Assembly: GCA_009735695.1 (NCBI GenBank)
Contig: SRSL01000004.1
Span: forward strand, 207,366 to 271,365
Length of the DNA: 64,000 nucleotides
Direction: 5' to 3'
Origin: Christiangramia bathymodioli
GTDB taxonomy: Bacteria; Bacteroidota; Bacteroidia; Flavobacteriales; Flavobacteriaceae
Position 1 is the stretch's first letter, and each line of letters opens with the position of its first letter. Shown here piece after piece: positions 18,232-27,303 of this stretch. The notes under the pieces were generated by a model, which was not told where the DNA came from, searched no databases, and saw only the letters and a program-made list of their open reading frames with translations. Both the position numbers and the translations under genes were made by a program.

Positions 18232-18888
18232 TTATCTCACAACATCGGCGATCACACTTATACCGCCTTTCACCTTCTGGTTCAATTCAACTTTGATGTT
18301 GGTTCCCACGGGAACAAAAACATCTACCCGACTTCCGAATTTGATAAATCCGCTATCGCTTCCCTGTTCCACAATAGCGTCGACTTCAGCATAATTTACA
18401 ATTCTTTTTGCCATTGCTCCGGCGATTTGTCGGTAAAGGATCTCGCCAGTAACTTCATTTTCAACCACCACGGTTGTTCTTTCATTCTCTTCGCTGGACT
18501 TTGGGTGCCAGGCAACAAGAAATTTTCCAGGGTGGTATTTACTGAATGTTACTTTTCCTCCAACTGGATGGCGCGTCACATGTACATTGATTGGTGACAT
18601 GAAGATCGAAATCTGTATACGATTGTCCTTGAAATATTCTTTTTCATATACCTCTTCGATAGCCACTACCTTACCATCTACCGGGGCAAGGATGTGCTCG
18701 TTATTTTTCTGAGTGTTTCTTTTCGGGTTTCTGAAGAACTGCAGGATTAAAAAGAAAAATAGCAGAGACAGGATCAGAATTCCGAATTTCAGCCAGTAAA
18801 TATTTATGAAATTATAAGTGATGATATTGATCGCGATAAGGATTATCGCGGTGATTATCATTATTTTATAGCCTTCTTTATGAAACAT
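18232..18888 (-). CDS. psd: phosphatidylserine decarboxylase proenzyme
   Basis: Makes phosphatidylethanolamine from phosphatidylserine at the inner membrane. The short 218-residue bacterial type has two N-terminal hydrophobic segments (about 8-52). It carries APVDGKV (68-74), MSPINVHVTRHPVGG (97-111) and the autocleavage site FGS (184-186), where S186 would become the pyruvoyl group. This short form uses GS in place of the LGST seen in longer enzymes. Its start overlaps the end of cdsA by 11 nt, showing translational coupling of the two successive phospholipid enzymes. Confidence 0.94.
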   Translation of the reverse strand: MFHKEGYKIMIITAIILIAINIITYNFINIYWLKFGILILSLLFFFLILQFFRNPKRNTQKNNEHILAPVDGKVVAIEEVYEKEYFKDNRIQISIFMSPINVHVTRHPVGGKVTFSKYHPGKFLVAWHPKSSEENERTTVVVENEVTGEILYRQIAGAMAKRIVNYAEVDAIVEQGSDSGFIKFGSRVDVFVPVGTNIKVELNQKVKGGISVIADVVR

Positions 18889-19714
18889 AGTTCAATATAT
18901 ATAAATAAGCGTAAACGAAAGGGCTTGCAAAGATAATACTATCCAGCCTGTCAAACAATCCTCCATGACCCGGCATCAATTTTCCGCTGTCTTTTACGCC
19001 CGCCTGACGTTTGAATTTTGACTGTATCAGGTCGCCCAAAGTTCCGAAAATACTAAGTATAAAAGCCATTCCCATCCATATAGCAGGAGTATTGAACTGG
19101 CTGTGTTCTGAAATGCTTGCGGGTAATAATGGACTGTAATACCAGATGGCGTAGGCCATAATCAAACTGAAAACCAGCCCACCCAGGAAACCTTCAATGG
19201 TCTTATTCGGTGATATTTTTTCGTATAATTTACGTTTTCCGAAATTCTTTCCTACCAAGTATGCGAATGTGTCGTTGGTCCAGATCAGGAAAAATATTCC
19301 TATGACCAGTTTCGGGATGAAAATACCTTCTATAGTGGGAATAAGGGTAAGGAAAATGGTAGACGAAATAAGGTAGAAAATGATGATGATATATTTCTTC
19401 TTTTCGAATACCGGTATCTTTTTTACCACCAATAAATCCTTTACGAGGAAAAGATTCACAAAAATGGTAATGAATAATAACAATATGGTCGCGTCCTGGT
19501 TGAACTTTAAAAAGCTGAATAGGTAGAACAGTAAAGCCTGTAAAAAATACAGGGCGTAGCTCTTAAGTCGAAGCAACTTTTGCATTTCTACCAGGCACAC
19601 AAGGCTTAAAAGATAGAAAAGCAGGATAAAGATTAGTTCTGAAGACAGAATTGAAGCAACCAAAATGGATGTATACAACAAGCCTGATACAGCACGTATT
19701 ATGGTTTCCCTCAT
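18878..19714 (-). CDS. cdsA: phosphatidate cytidylyltransferase
   Basis: Integral membrane enzyme making CDP-diacylglycerol, the common phospholipid precursor. 278 aa with about seven or eight transmembrane segments. The C-terminal family signature runs from SKFKRQAGVKDSGK through LMPGHGGLFDRLDS, including the metal-binding DR.DS acids. The membrane-embedded WTNDTFAYLVGKNFGKRKL stretch is also typical. It follows the LUD-domain gene by 3 nt and overlaps psd. Confidence 0.95.
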   Translation of the reverse strand: MRETIIRAVSGLLYTSILVASILSSELIFILLFYLLSLVCLVEMQKLLRLKSYALYFLQALLFYLFSFLKFNQDATILLLFITIFVNLFLVKDLLVVKKIPVFEKKKYIIIIFYLISSTIFLTLIPTIEGIFIPKLVIGIFFLIWTNDTFAYLVGKNFGKRKLYEKISPNKTIEGFLGGLVFSLIMAYAIWYYSPLLPASISEHSQFNTPAIWMGMAFILSIFGTLGDLIQSKFKRQAGVKDSGKLMPGHGGLFDRLDSIIFASPFVYAYLYILNYVS

Positions 19715-19717
19715 ATA

Positions 19718-20329
19718 TTACAGATCTTCCAGTAGGAGCAAATATAGGTTTTTTGTGCTACTTCCGTAACTCATAAAATCACCCTCTTTCTGGTTTCCGA
19801 AATTTTTAATGGTAGTAATATTGGAAGGAATTTGCTGTTTGTTCTTGAATTTGATGCCTCTTAAACCCTCACCGATCGTATCGATTAACTGGCTTGTAGA
19901 GGATAGAATGATGAAATTAGGAGGCAGGTCGTGAAGTTTTCGTTCCTTGATCTGGTTGGAAGAGATCAGGATGGAGCCATCGTTAGCCACTAAAAATTCA
20001 CAGGTTGATAAAAAGAACTCGGCACTCGCAGCCTTATTGAAATCAAGGTTAAATCCGTTGAATTTATTTTTCAGATTTTCGTCGAAGCAACAACATTCTT
20101 TCTCATACCAGTCATTTTCCAGAAGTATATTGTCAAAAGCCTCCTGGATCTCTGAATCATCGATACAATAAAGAAATTTTCCTCCATTGTTCTTGAAATT
20201 CATCATGAATCGCTCGTCGGTAGGTAATTTTACCTCCGGCATGTATTTGCCTCTTTCAGTATTTTCAGGGGAGTCTTTTTCCTGTCCTGATTTTGGCTTT
20301 GGATTTAGAAACCTCTTGAATAGATTCAT
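19718..20329 (-). CDS. LUD-domain protein
   Basis: A 203-residue cytosolic protein of the LUD (lactate-utilisation, LutC/YkgG-like) superfamily. This is inferred from the overall pattern ASAEFFLSTCEFLVANDGSILISS and the closing NLPPNFIILSS / LRGIKFKN-type strands. A cysteine-rich patch (KECCCFDE) sits near residue 85. The lutA/lutB partners are absent here, so a lactate role is not supported. The setting between ftsH and cdsA, 3 nt from cdsA, looks like a fixed Bacteroidota arrangement, but no function follows from it. Confidence 0.75.
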   Translation of the reverse strand: MNLFKRFLNPKPKSGQEKDSPENTERGKYMPEVKLPTDERFMMNFKNNGGKFLYCIDDSEIQEAFDNILLENDWYEKECCCFDENLKNKFNGFNLDFNKAASAEFFLSTCEFLVANDGSILISSNQIKERKLHDLPPNFIILSSTSQLIDTIGEGLRGIKFKNKQQIPSNITTIKNFGNQKEGDFMSYGSSTKNLYLLLLEDL

Positions 20330-20428
20330 AGAGTTTTAGGGTATGATTTCTAACGTCATTTTACCAAAGTTAAAAAATCTCAAATTAACCTTTGTTCAAT
20401 TTGAGATTTTTTAACTGGAACTTCTACA

Positions 20429-22489
20429 CTACTTATTAACCGAATCCTCTTCGGTTATTTCCTCTTCGTTATCCTTCCCTTTAGCTTTGGCAGAAGGTGA
20501 TTCCTTGCCATTTTTGCTGGATTCTTCGAGGGTGTTCTTCTCTTTAATAGGCTGTCCTTCTTCGGTCTCTTTCTGGAAAGGTCTCTTTCCGAAGATCTTT
20601 TCAAGGTCATCCTTGAAAATAACCTCCTTATCTAAAAGAATTTCCGCGAGTTGGGTAAGCTTATCCTTATTATGCTCGAGAAGATCTACCGCTCTTTGAT
20701 ACTGTGCTTCGATAAGGTTGGAAATTTCCTTATCGATTAGCTCTGAAGTCTTTTCACTATATGGTTTGGTGAAGTTGTATTCACTTTGTCCGGAAGAATC
20801 GTAATAAGTAAGGTTTCCTACCGCGTCGTTCAATCCGTAAATGGTGACCATGGCTCTGGCCTGTTTGGTCACTTTTTCAAGGTCGCTCAATGCACCGGTG
20901 GATATTTTGTTGAAGACCACCTTCTCTGCGGCTCTTCCTCCAAGGGCAGCACACATTTCGTCCAGCATTTGTTCCGGCCTCACGATCAATCGCTCTTCTG
21001 GAAGATACCAGGCAGCTCCAAGGGATTGCCCTCGTGGAACAATGGTTACCTTCACCAACGGAGCAGCGTGTTCCAACATCCAGCTAACAGTGGCATGTCC
21101 TGCTTCGTGAAAAGCAATGGCTTTTTTCTCTTCCGGAGTAATGATCTTGTTCTTTTTCTCGAGTCCTCCAACGATTCGGTCTACCGCATCCAGGAAGTCC
21201 TGTTTCCCTACGGCCTTATTTCCTTTTCTGGCAGCGATAAGGGCCGCTTCGTTACACACATTCGCGATATCTGCTCCAGAGAAGCCGGGTGTTTGCTTAG
21301 CCAGGAATTCAATATCCAGCTCGTCTGATATTTTCTTAAGAGGTTTTAAGTGAACCTCGAATATTTCTTTTCGCTCTCTAAGGTCTGGAAGGTCAACGTA
21401 GATCTGACGGTCAAAACGTCCCGCCCGCATCAATGCTTTGTCGAGCACATCTGCGCGGTTGGTCGCCGCGATCACGATCACATTGGTGTTTGTTCCAAAA
21501 CCATCCATCTCGGTAAGCAGCTGGTTCAGGGTGTTTTCTCGCTCATCGTTTGAACCTGAAAAATTACTTTTTCCACGTGCTCTACCAATCGCATCGATCT
21601 CATCGATAAAGATGATCGAAGGTGATTTTTCCTTTGCCTGTTTGAAAAGGTCACGAACACGCGAGGCGCCAACCCCTACGAACATCTCCACGAAATCTGA
21701 TCCAGATAATGAGAAGAAAGGTACTTTGGCCTCACCAGCCACAGCTTTAGCAAGAAGGGTTTTACCGGTCCCGGGAGGTCCTACAAGAAGAGCTCCTTTT
21801 GGGATCTTACCACCAAGCGCGGTATATTTTTCTGGTTGCTTCAGGAAATCCACGATTTCCTGTACTTCTTCCTTCGCACCTTCAAGTCCGGCAACATCTT
21901 TGAAAGACGTTTTTACATCGGTATTCTGGTCAAATAGCTTGGCTTTGGATTTTCCGATATTGAAGATCTGTCCGCCGGCTCCTCCGCCAGCTCCAGAACT
22001 CATTTTTCGCATGATAAAGATCCAAACCCCAATGATCAGGATAAATGGCAGCAGTGCCCAGAACAACTCTCCCAGAACATCACTGGAGGTGTCATAGGTG
22101 ACAACCGTGTCCAGGTTGTTCTCTTTTTTAATTTCGTTGATATCGTTCTCGAAGTTCTGAAGATCTCCAAACTGAAAACTATAGGCAGGACTTTCACCTG
22201 TTGGAAATAGTTCCGGATCAATATTTTTTTTATGGATGTCTTTCTGTTTAGCCTCATCTGTAAGGTAAACCCGGGCCTGGTTGCGATTGATGATCTCAAC
22301 TTTCTTTACATCACCGGTCTCTAAAAATTCCTTGAATTCAGCTGGATTGGTTTTGGCTGGTTCAGAAAAACCGCCGCCGCCAAAAAAGTTGATTCCTAAA
22401 AATATAATGATGATCACCGCATAAATCCAGTAGGCGCTGAACTTAGGTTTTTTGGGATCTAATTTTTTCTTTGGTTTTTGATTCGCCAT
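20429..22489 (-). CDS. ftsH: ATP-dependent zinc metalloprotease FtsH
   Basis: Membrane-bound AAA+ protease hexamer degrading membrane and regulatory proteins. 686 aa with two transmembrane segments (about 19-36 and 141-160) flanking a periplasmic domain. The AAA domain has Walker A GPPGTGKT (237-244), Walker B FIDEID (294-299) and SRH region [15 protein letters not shown]. The zinc site is HEAGH (461-465) and the protease domain follows. The C-terminal tail after about 630 is charged and low-complexity. It is 22 nt downstream of rsfS in the same orientation. Confidence 0.97.
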   Translation of the reverse strand: MANQKPKKKLDPKKPKFSAYWIYAVIIIIFLGINFFGGGGFSEPAKTNPAEFKEFLETGDVKKVEIINRNQARVYLTDEAKQKDIHKKNIDPELFPTGESPAYSFQFGDLQNFENDINEIKKENNLDTVVTYDTSSDVLGELFWALLPFILIIGVWIFIMRKMSSGAGGGAGGQIFNIGKSKAKLFDQNTDVKTSFKDVAGLEGAKEEVQEIVDFLKQPEKYTALGGKIPKGALLVGPPGTGKTLLAKAVAGEAKVPFFSLSGSDFVEMFVGVGASRVRDLFKQAKEKSPSIIFIDEIDAIGRARGKSNFSGSNDERENTLNQLLTEMDGFGTNTNVIVIAATNRADVLDKALMRAGRFDRQIYVDLPDLRERKEIFEVHLKPLKKISDELDIEFLAKQTPGFSGADIANVCNEAALIAARKGNKAVGKQDFLDAVDRIVGGLEKKNKIITPEEKKAIAFHEAGHATVSWMLEHAAPLVKVTIVPRGQSLGAAWYLPEERLIVRPEQMLDEMCAALGGRAAEKVVFNKISTGALSDLEKVTKQARAMVTIYGLNDAVGNLTYYDSSGQSEYNFTKPYSEKTSELIDKEISNLIEAQYQRAVDLLEHNKDKLTQLAEILLDKEVIFKDDLEKIFGKRPFQKETEEGQPIKEKNTLEESSKNGKESPSAKAKGKDNEEEITEEDSVNK

Positions 22490-22511
22490 TATCTCGTGCT
22501 ATGTTTTATTC

Positions 22512-22883
22512 TTAATAACTGGTCTCTATGGATGTGATCTTAGCGTCACCCCACAGGCTCTCAATATCGTAAAATTCCCTGATATGCTTCTGGAATACAT
22601 GAACCACCACGTTCACATAATCTAAAAGAACCCACTCGGCATTTTCACTACCTTCGATATGCCAGGGTTTGTCTTTCAGGTTTTTACTAACTGTCTTTTG
22701 TACGGAATTTACTATGGCGTTAACCTGCGTGTTGGAAGTACCGTTGCAGATAATAAAATAATCACAAACTGTGTTTTCAATTTCTCTAAGGTCCAGGATA
22801 TCAATATCATTCCCCTTAACTTCCTCTATCCCTTTTATAATATGTGCAATAAGTTGATCGCTGTTTTTTTCCTTTTTCGACAT
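22512..22883 (-). CDS. rsfS: ribosomal silencing factor RsfS
   Basis: A 123-residue protein of the Iojap family, which binds uL14 and blocks subunit joining under starvation. Motifs visible: KGNDIDILDLREIENTVCDYFIICNGTSNTQV and the C-terminal GSENAEWVLLDYVNVVVHVF, both family signatures. It heads the rsfS-ftsH-LUD-cdsA-psd-ACBP run and is divergent from birA. A TAAATTTG sequence (22902-22909, minus strand) could be its -7 box, but no -33 element is apparent. Confidence 0.94.
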   Translation of the reverse strand: MSKKEKNSDQLIAHIIKGIEEVKGNDIDILDLREIENTVCDYFIICNGTSNTQVNAIVNSVQKTVSKNLKDKPWHIEGSENAEWVLLDYVNVVVHVFQKHIREFYDIESLWGDAKITSIETSY

Positions 22884-22976
22884 TAAATTAATTTATTTAC
22901 GCAAATTTATCATTTTTTGCTCTCTTAATGAGCTAGTTTTTATAAGAATTAACGCCTCTTATCATTTATATTCTCT

Positions 22977-23708
22977 ATGCGTATAATCAAAGTTAATGCC
23001 ATTGATTCTACTAATTCATTCGCCAGGAAGTTTTACGAGGGTAAGGCAGATTTCGATCCGCTTTGTATTCGCGCGATTTCTCAAATAAAAGGCCGCGGAC
23101 AACGGGGAGCAGACTGGTTGAGCAAACCGGGTGAGAATCTCACTTTTAGTATTCTGTTTCCTCAAAAAAGGCTGAAAATTTCCAGGCATTTCATTTTGAA
23201 TGCAAGTGTCGCCCTGGCTGTGTTGGAAGCTCTTGAAGCTGAAGGAATTCCTGACTTGAAACTGAAATGGCCTAACGACATTCTGTCAGCCAGATTCAAG
23301 ATAGGCGGCATCCTTATTGAAAATATCATCAAAGCCGAAGATATCGTGGCCAGTATCATTGGGGTAGGCATCAATGTGAATCAGTTGGATTTTGAAGGTT
23401 TGCCGCAGGCATCCTCGCTTCGCATGATAACTGAAAAAGAGTTCGAGCTGGATGGGCTATTGGAATTGTTGGCGAATAAAATTCATGAAAGACTTGAGCA
23501 GCTATCCATGGTTCCAGAAGCTGAGGTCCTTGAAGAATATGTGAGCAAAATGTTCCGGCTGAATCAGGTCTCTGTTTTTTCAACACAAAAGGATCCCCAC
23601 TTTAATGGCATTATTCGGGGTGTGACTACGGAAGGAAAGCTGAATGTCGAGGTAGAAGATGGAGTCTTTAGGACATTCGATCTGAAGGAAATTCAGTTAC
23701 ATTATTAA
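22977..23708 (+). CDS. birA: biotin--[acetyl-CoA-carboxylase] ligase, monofunctional
   Basis: Attaches biotin to the biotin carboxyl carrier domain. 243 aa, starting directly with the catalytic domain: IDSTNSFARKF, the biotinyl-AMP loop GRGQRGADWLSKPGENLTFSI and KWPNDILSARFKIGGILIE. A small C-terminal SH3-like domain (about 195-243) is present. The N-terminal winged helix of bifunctional BirA repressors is absent, so it cannot regulate biotin genes by itself. It is divergent from rsfS. Confidence 0.94.
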   Translation: MRIIKVNAIDSTNSFARKFYEGKADFDPLCIRAISQIKGRGQRGADWLSKPGENLTFSILFPQKRLKISRHFILNASVALAVLEALEAEGIPDLKLKWPNDILSARFKIGGILIENIIKAEDIVASIIGVGINVNQLDFEGLPQASSLRMITEKEFELDGLLELLANKIHERLEQLSMVPEAEVLEEYVSKMFRLNQVSVFSTQKDPHFNGIIRGVTTEGKLNVEVEDGVFRTFDLKEIQLHY

Positions 23709-23712
23709 AAAA

Positions 23713-23737
23713 AAGCCGGAAAGTGAATTTCCGGCTT
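23713..23737. terminator. bidirectional terminator birA/SRPBCC gene
   Basis: AAGCCGGAAA (23713-23722) and TTTCCGGCTT (23728-23737) form a perfect 10-bp stem with a 5-nt loop between convergent genes. An A run precedes it, serving as the T run for the minus-strand transcript. Confidence 0.82.
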
Positions 23738-23745
23738 GATATATT

Positions 23746-24138
23746 CTATAATTTCGAGGCGTTCTCGCTAAGGGTATTGATGAATTTCTGAAGCGGCCCT
23801 TTGATCATCATGCTCATCATCGGGTTGAATTTACCTTCAAAGTTCATAAAGACTTCACTTTTGCCATTTCCTGCATCGTTTATGAAAATATTCAGATTGA
23901 ATGGAAATTTCTCGGCGGTAGAACCAAGCACTATTTTCTCAGGTTCCACGGTTTCGACAATCTTCAGTTTAATCTCGGGCATCCCTTTAAGCTGAAATAA
24001 AAAAGTATCCTGGCTAACAGCCACGAACTTTTCCTTGCTTGAAGGCATGATTTGTTCGTAATTTTCAACATTGGTAAGGAAATCGAACATTTCCTGCTGG
24101 CTTTTTCCAGCGGTAACTTTTGGGCTTTCTAATTTCAT
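23746..24138 (-). CDS. SRPBCC-fold protein
   Basis: A 130-residue single START/SRPBCC-like domain (polyketide cyclase/CoxG type fold, binding a hydrophobic ligand in a helix-grip cavity). Supporting features are the QEMFDFLTNVENYEQIMPSS opening helix, the alternating strand pattern, and the long C-terminal helix PMMSMMIKGPLQKFINTLSENASKL. Ligand unknown. It overlaps the end of pyrE by 4 nt (ATGA), so the two are coupled, but I see no biochemical link. Confidence 0.78.
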   Translation of the reverse strand: MKLESPKVTAGKSQQEMFDFLTNVENYEQIMPSSKEKFVAVSQDTFLFQLKGMPEIKLKIVETVEPEKIVLGSTAEKFPFNLNIFINDAGNGKSEVFMNFEGKFNPMMSMMIKGPLQKFINTLSENASKL

Positions 24139-24782
24139 GCGTTTACTTTCCAGTTGGCAGGATCCTTTCTCCAGGTTCTAAGGGTCTCTGCTTCTTCTGT
24201 ATTGATATAGTTAGTTTTTAAGGCTGTCTCCAGTAGATTTTCATAATCGCTCAGGGTATTCAGTTCAACGCCGGCTTCCTGAAAATTGTTAACCGACTGG
24301 TCAAAACCATACGTGAATATGGCGAACATTCCCTTTACATTGGCACCAGCAGCCTGAAGAGCTTCAACAGCCTTTAAGCTACTGTTTCCGGTACTGATCA
24401 GGTCTTCGATTACGATAACCGATTGGCCTTCTTCCAGATTTCCTTCGATCTGGTTCTTGCGTCCATGACCTTTTGGTTCTGGTCTAACGTAGGCGAAAGG
24501 AAGGCTCAGGTATTCTGCCACCAGCATTCCAATACCAATGGCACCGGTAGCTACCGCTGCAATTACATCGGGTTTGCCATAATGTTCTTCGATTTGCTTG
24601 GCAAAGTGTTCGCGAACATAATTGCGAATCATGGGATAAGACAGGATGATTCGGTTATCACAATAAATAGGAGATTGCCATCCACTGGCCCATGTGAAGG
24701 GCTGTTGTGGTTTTAATTTTATTGCTTTAATTTGCAATAAAAGTTCAGCAGTCTTTTTTGCTGTTTCTTTATTCAAAATCAT
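24135..24782 (-). CDS. pyrE: orotate phosphoribosyltransferase
   Basis: Forms orotidine 5'-monophosphate from orotate and PRPP in pyrimidine synthesis. 215 aa. The PRPP-binding motif is VIVIEDLISTGNSSLKAVEAL, and the substrate loop region RPEPKGHGRKNQIEGN is conserved. FTWASGWQSPIYCDNR near the N-terminus binds orotate. It is divergent from the NUDIX gene with only 8 nt between start codons, so the promoter of each must lie partly inside the other coding region. Confidence 0.95.
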   Translation of the reverse strand: MILNKETAKKTAELLLQIKAIKLKPQQPFTWASGWQSPIYCDNRIILSYPMIRNYVREHFAKQIEEHYGKPDVIAAVATGAIGIGMLVAEYLSLPFAYVRPEPKGHGRKNQIEGNLEEGQSVIVIEDLISTGNSSLKAVEALQAAGANVKGMFAIFTYGFDQSVNNFQEAGVELNTLSDYENLLETALKTNYINTEEAETLRTWRKDPANWKVNA

Positions 24783-24787
24783 AGCTG

Positions 24788-24795
24788 CAAATGTA
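24788..24795 (-). promoter_or_regulatory. candidate -7 box of pyrE
   Basis: TACATTTG on the minus strand fits TAnnTTTG and ends only 6 nt before the pyrE ATG, so transcription would begin at or next to the start codon. It overlaps the first codons of the NUDIX gene. No good -33 element is visible. Confidence 0.35.
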
Positions 24796-25414
24796 TAAAG
24801 TTTTTGTGAATGATATTCCCATTATAATTTCTGCTGAAAAAGAAATTGGGGAAAAATATACATCTTTCCCGCTAAAGACAGTACGGCTAAAGAAGGTGAT
24901 CAAAAAGATTTTGAAAGGGGAATTGCTTTTTGTGCATTTGTATCATCCCGATGAAACCAAACATCTCAAATTTCTTTTTAAGAAAATGAAGGTGATCACC
25001 GCCGCCGGTGGAATGGTGCTGAATTCTAATAAAGAGATCCTTTTTATATATCGAAACCATCGCTGGGACCTGCCCAAAGGCAAAACCGAAAAAAATGAAG
25101 ATCTTCAAACCTGTGCCATCCGGGAAGTGGAGGAGGAAACTGGTGTCCAGGATCTTGAAATTACCCGCTTTATTACCAGGACCTACCATGTTTTCAAAAG
25201 AAAAGGGAAATTAAGACTTAAGGAAACTTACTGGTACGAGATGCATACCGATTATGATGGTGAACTCGTCCCGGAAGTGAGCGAAGGCATTAAAAAGGTG
25301 AAATGGAAGAATCTGGAGAAAAGCCAGAAGGCCCTTCAAAAATCCTATGCTAACATTAAAATGCTTTTTCCTGAAAAGTTCCTAGCGGGGAAGTCGGAAA
25401 ATTGGGTATCGTAA
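24791..25414 (+). CDS. NUDIX hydrolase
   Basis: A 207-residue NUDIX-superfamily pyrophosphohydrolase. The Nudix box runs from GKTEKNED through CAIREVEEETGV (about residues 97-119) and fits Gx5Ex7REUxEExGU. The strand AGGMVLNSNKEILFIYRNHRWDLPKG precedes it. An N-terminal extension of about 70 residues (MYKVFVNDIPIII...) is not part of the Nudix fold and is typical of a Bacteroidota subgroup. Substrate unknown. Its 3' end overlaps the convergent M14 peptidase gene by 33 nt. Confidence 0.88.
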   Translation: MYKVFVNDIPIIISAEKEIGEKYTSFPLKTVRLKKVIKKILKGELLFVHLYHPDETKHLKFLFKKMKVITAAGGMVLNSNKEILFIYRNHRWDLPKGKTEKNEDLQTCAIREVEEETGVQDLEITRFITRTYHVFKRKGKLRLKETYWYEMHTDYDGELVPEVSEGIKKVKWKNLEKSQKALQKSYANIKMLFPEKFLAGKSENWVS

Positions 25415-27136
25415 GTGGGCTTCCTCGTAATTCTCAGATCGTTTGTGCAACCAGTCTAATTGGGCATACCAGCTGTTTCTGAAATCTGGATCCTGTGTTT
25501 TCTTTTCTTCGAACTCCTTTTTGAGCGCTTTATTTTCTTCAAGCAGTTTTTGGGTAACCTCTTCGAACACATAGGGCGAAAACCCTTCTTTTTGCTGTAG
25601 CACGGTATCGAAAAAATTCCAGTTAAAGAACGAGTCTGTTGCCGTAGGCTCCAGGGTTTCGAGTAAATACCTTGCTCCGTCCTGGAAGGTTGTCACCAAT
25701 AGGTCTCCTTTCCTGAAATTTACTTTTTCAACACTTTTTTCCACCCTGGTGTTGTTGTGCAGATAATGACCTTCATAAGCTCTGTTCGTAGTCTCATAAT
25801 CTTCAATATGGTAAACCTCTACTTCCATAATGGTATCCCTTTCCAAAGGTTCCATTTTGATCTGGTTTTTTTCCAGGCGTTCTATTACCTGCCACCAACC
25901 CTGAGGGATCAAATAAGCCCTTGGGATCTCGATCTCTTCAGTCGTTACAAAATTATCATAGTATTCCACTTCTTTGGTAAAAGGCTGTTCCCGGTCATAT
26001 TTTAAACGTTCCTGGCCGGTGACCTCGCTATTGATCATTTCGCCTTCATAACCTTTGAATTCCCTGATACTGGGATTTTCTTTATCGGCTTCGAATTTAA
26101 TATTATAATGCCTGTCAGTTAGATATTTTCTACGGGCCTGATTCCGAAGATCTTTAATAATGCTGGATTCAGCATCCGTGATGGCGATCATCGAGCGCAT
26201 TAATTCATAGGTGCCTTCAACTCGCTGCTGGTAAGGTTTCAGCATATGGGTTTCCACCATCATTCCCAGTGTATTCCAAAGCGTGGTATAACCGGTGGAG
26301 TATCGCGGATAATCCATAAACTGGGCAAATCCTTTTTCAGGAACTTCGTTAAATACATTTACATAAGGAGTGATGTCCCATTCTTTGACTCGAAGGGAAT
26401 CTTCAAGAGCAGGCATCATTTTTTTGTTCAGGTATTCCCCCAGATTTCCGCCTAATTTGTCATGCTGGGTGAAAAGGTGGGTAAGCGTATATTGATAATC
26501 GGCCCCGTTGCTCACATGGTTATCTATGAATACATCCGGGTCCAGGTAATGAAAGATCTCGTAAAAAGCGAACGCATTTTTTGTGTCGGCTTTAATAAAA
26601 TCCCTGTTAAGGTCATAATTTCTAGCATTTCCGCGGAAGCCATATTCCTTAGGGCCATTCTGGTTCGTCCTGCTGGTAGAATTTCGGTTGAGTGCACCAC
26701 CTACATTATAGATCGGTATGGTGGCGACGATAGTGTTTTTCGGCGAGCTAATGGAGTCGCCGGCCATATCCCTGAACAGCATCATGGTAGCATCTATACC
26801 GTCGCTTTCTCCCGGGTGGATCCCGTTATTGATAAGAATTATGCTATGATTTTTCCTGATCTTGTCAAGGTCGAATTCACCATCTGGATTATACATCACC
26901 AGGTGAAGCGGCAAACCGCTATCTGTGGTACCAAATTCCTGCATGCTTATATTGGATGGATAGGCTTCGGCTAGCTGCTCATAAAATGAAATAACTTCTG
27001 AATAGGTCCCGGTCTCTGTTCCACCTGATTTTTCGAACCTGGTTTCGAAGTCGTATTCCTTTACCAATCGGTACTTTGAAAAATCGCAGGATGAAAGTCC
27101 CGTCAGGATAGCCAGTATCAACCACAGTTTTTTCAT
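25382..27136 (-). CDS. M14-family zinc carboxypeptidase, lipoprotein
   Basis: A 584-residue exported peptidase. Signal peptide ends LTGLSSC with lipidated C17. The M14 zinc ligands are in GIHPGESDG (H107, E110) and the later DNHVSNGADYQY (His near 207). The catalytic Glu lies in GMMVETHML near residue 293. The catalytic domain fills about 42-330; the remaining 250 residues form an uncharacterised C-terminal region. It probably trims peptides in the periplasm or at the surface; specificity is unclear. The stop lies inside the 3' end of the convergent NUDIX gene. Confidence 0.87.
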   Translation of the reverse strand: MKKLWLILAILTGLSSCDFSKYRLVKEYDFETRFEKSGGTETGTYSEVISFYEQLAEAYPSNISMQEFGTTDSGLPLHLVMYNPDGEFDLDKIRKNHSIILINNGIHPGESDGIDATMMLFRDMAGDSISSPKNTIVATIPIYNVGGALNRNSTSRTNQNGPKEYGFRGNARNYDLNRDFIKADTKNAFAFYEIFHYLDPDVFIDNHVSNGADYQYTLTHLFTQHDKLGGNLGEYLNKKMMPALEDSLRVKEWDITPYVNVFNEVPEKGFAQFMDYPRYSTGYTTLWNTLGMMVETHMLKPYQQRVEGTYELMRSMIAITDAESSIIKDLRNQARRKYLTDRHYNIKFEADKENPSIREFKGYEGEMINSEVTGQERLKYDREQPFTKEVEYYDNFVTTEEIEIPRAYLIPQGWWQVIERLEKNQIKMEPLERDTIMEVEVYHIEDYETTNRAYEGHYLHNNTRVEKSVEKVNFRKGDLLVTTFQDGARYLLETLEPTATDSFFNWNFFDTVLQQKEGFSPYVFEEVTQKLLEENKALKKEFEEKKTQDPDFRNSWYAQLDWLHKRSENYEEAHLRYPIFRLPR

Positions 27137-27303
27137 AAAATTTTCAGAAATTTTGGTGGTAAACTTAAATAAAAACTACCAAAGTAACTAAAAAACACGC
27201 TGTTTAGAGCAATTTCGTAGCCGGCTGTTAAAGTAAACCTAATCGGTGCCGATTTTTTTCAGAACCTGGAGTTTCCCAGTAATTTTATAGGAAATAGCTA
27301 ATT

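Noticed and set aside
20786..22097. Plus-strand frames across ftsH
   Set aside because: All are shadows of the AAA and protease domains on the other strand.
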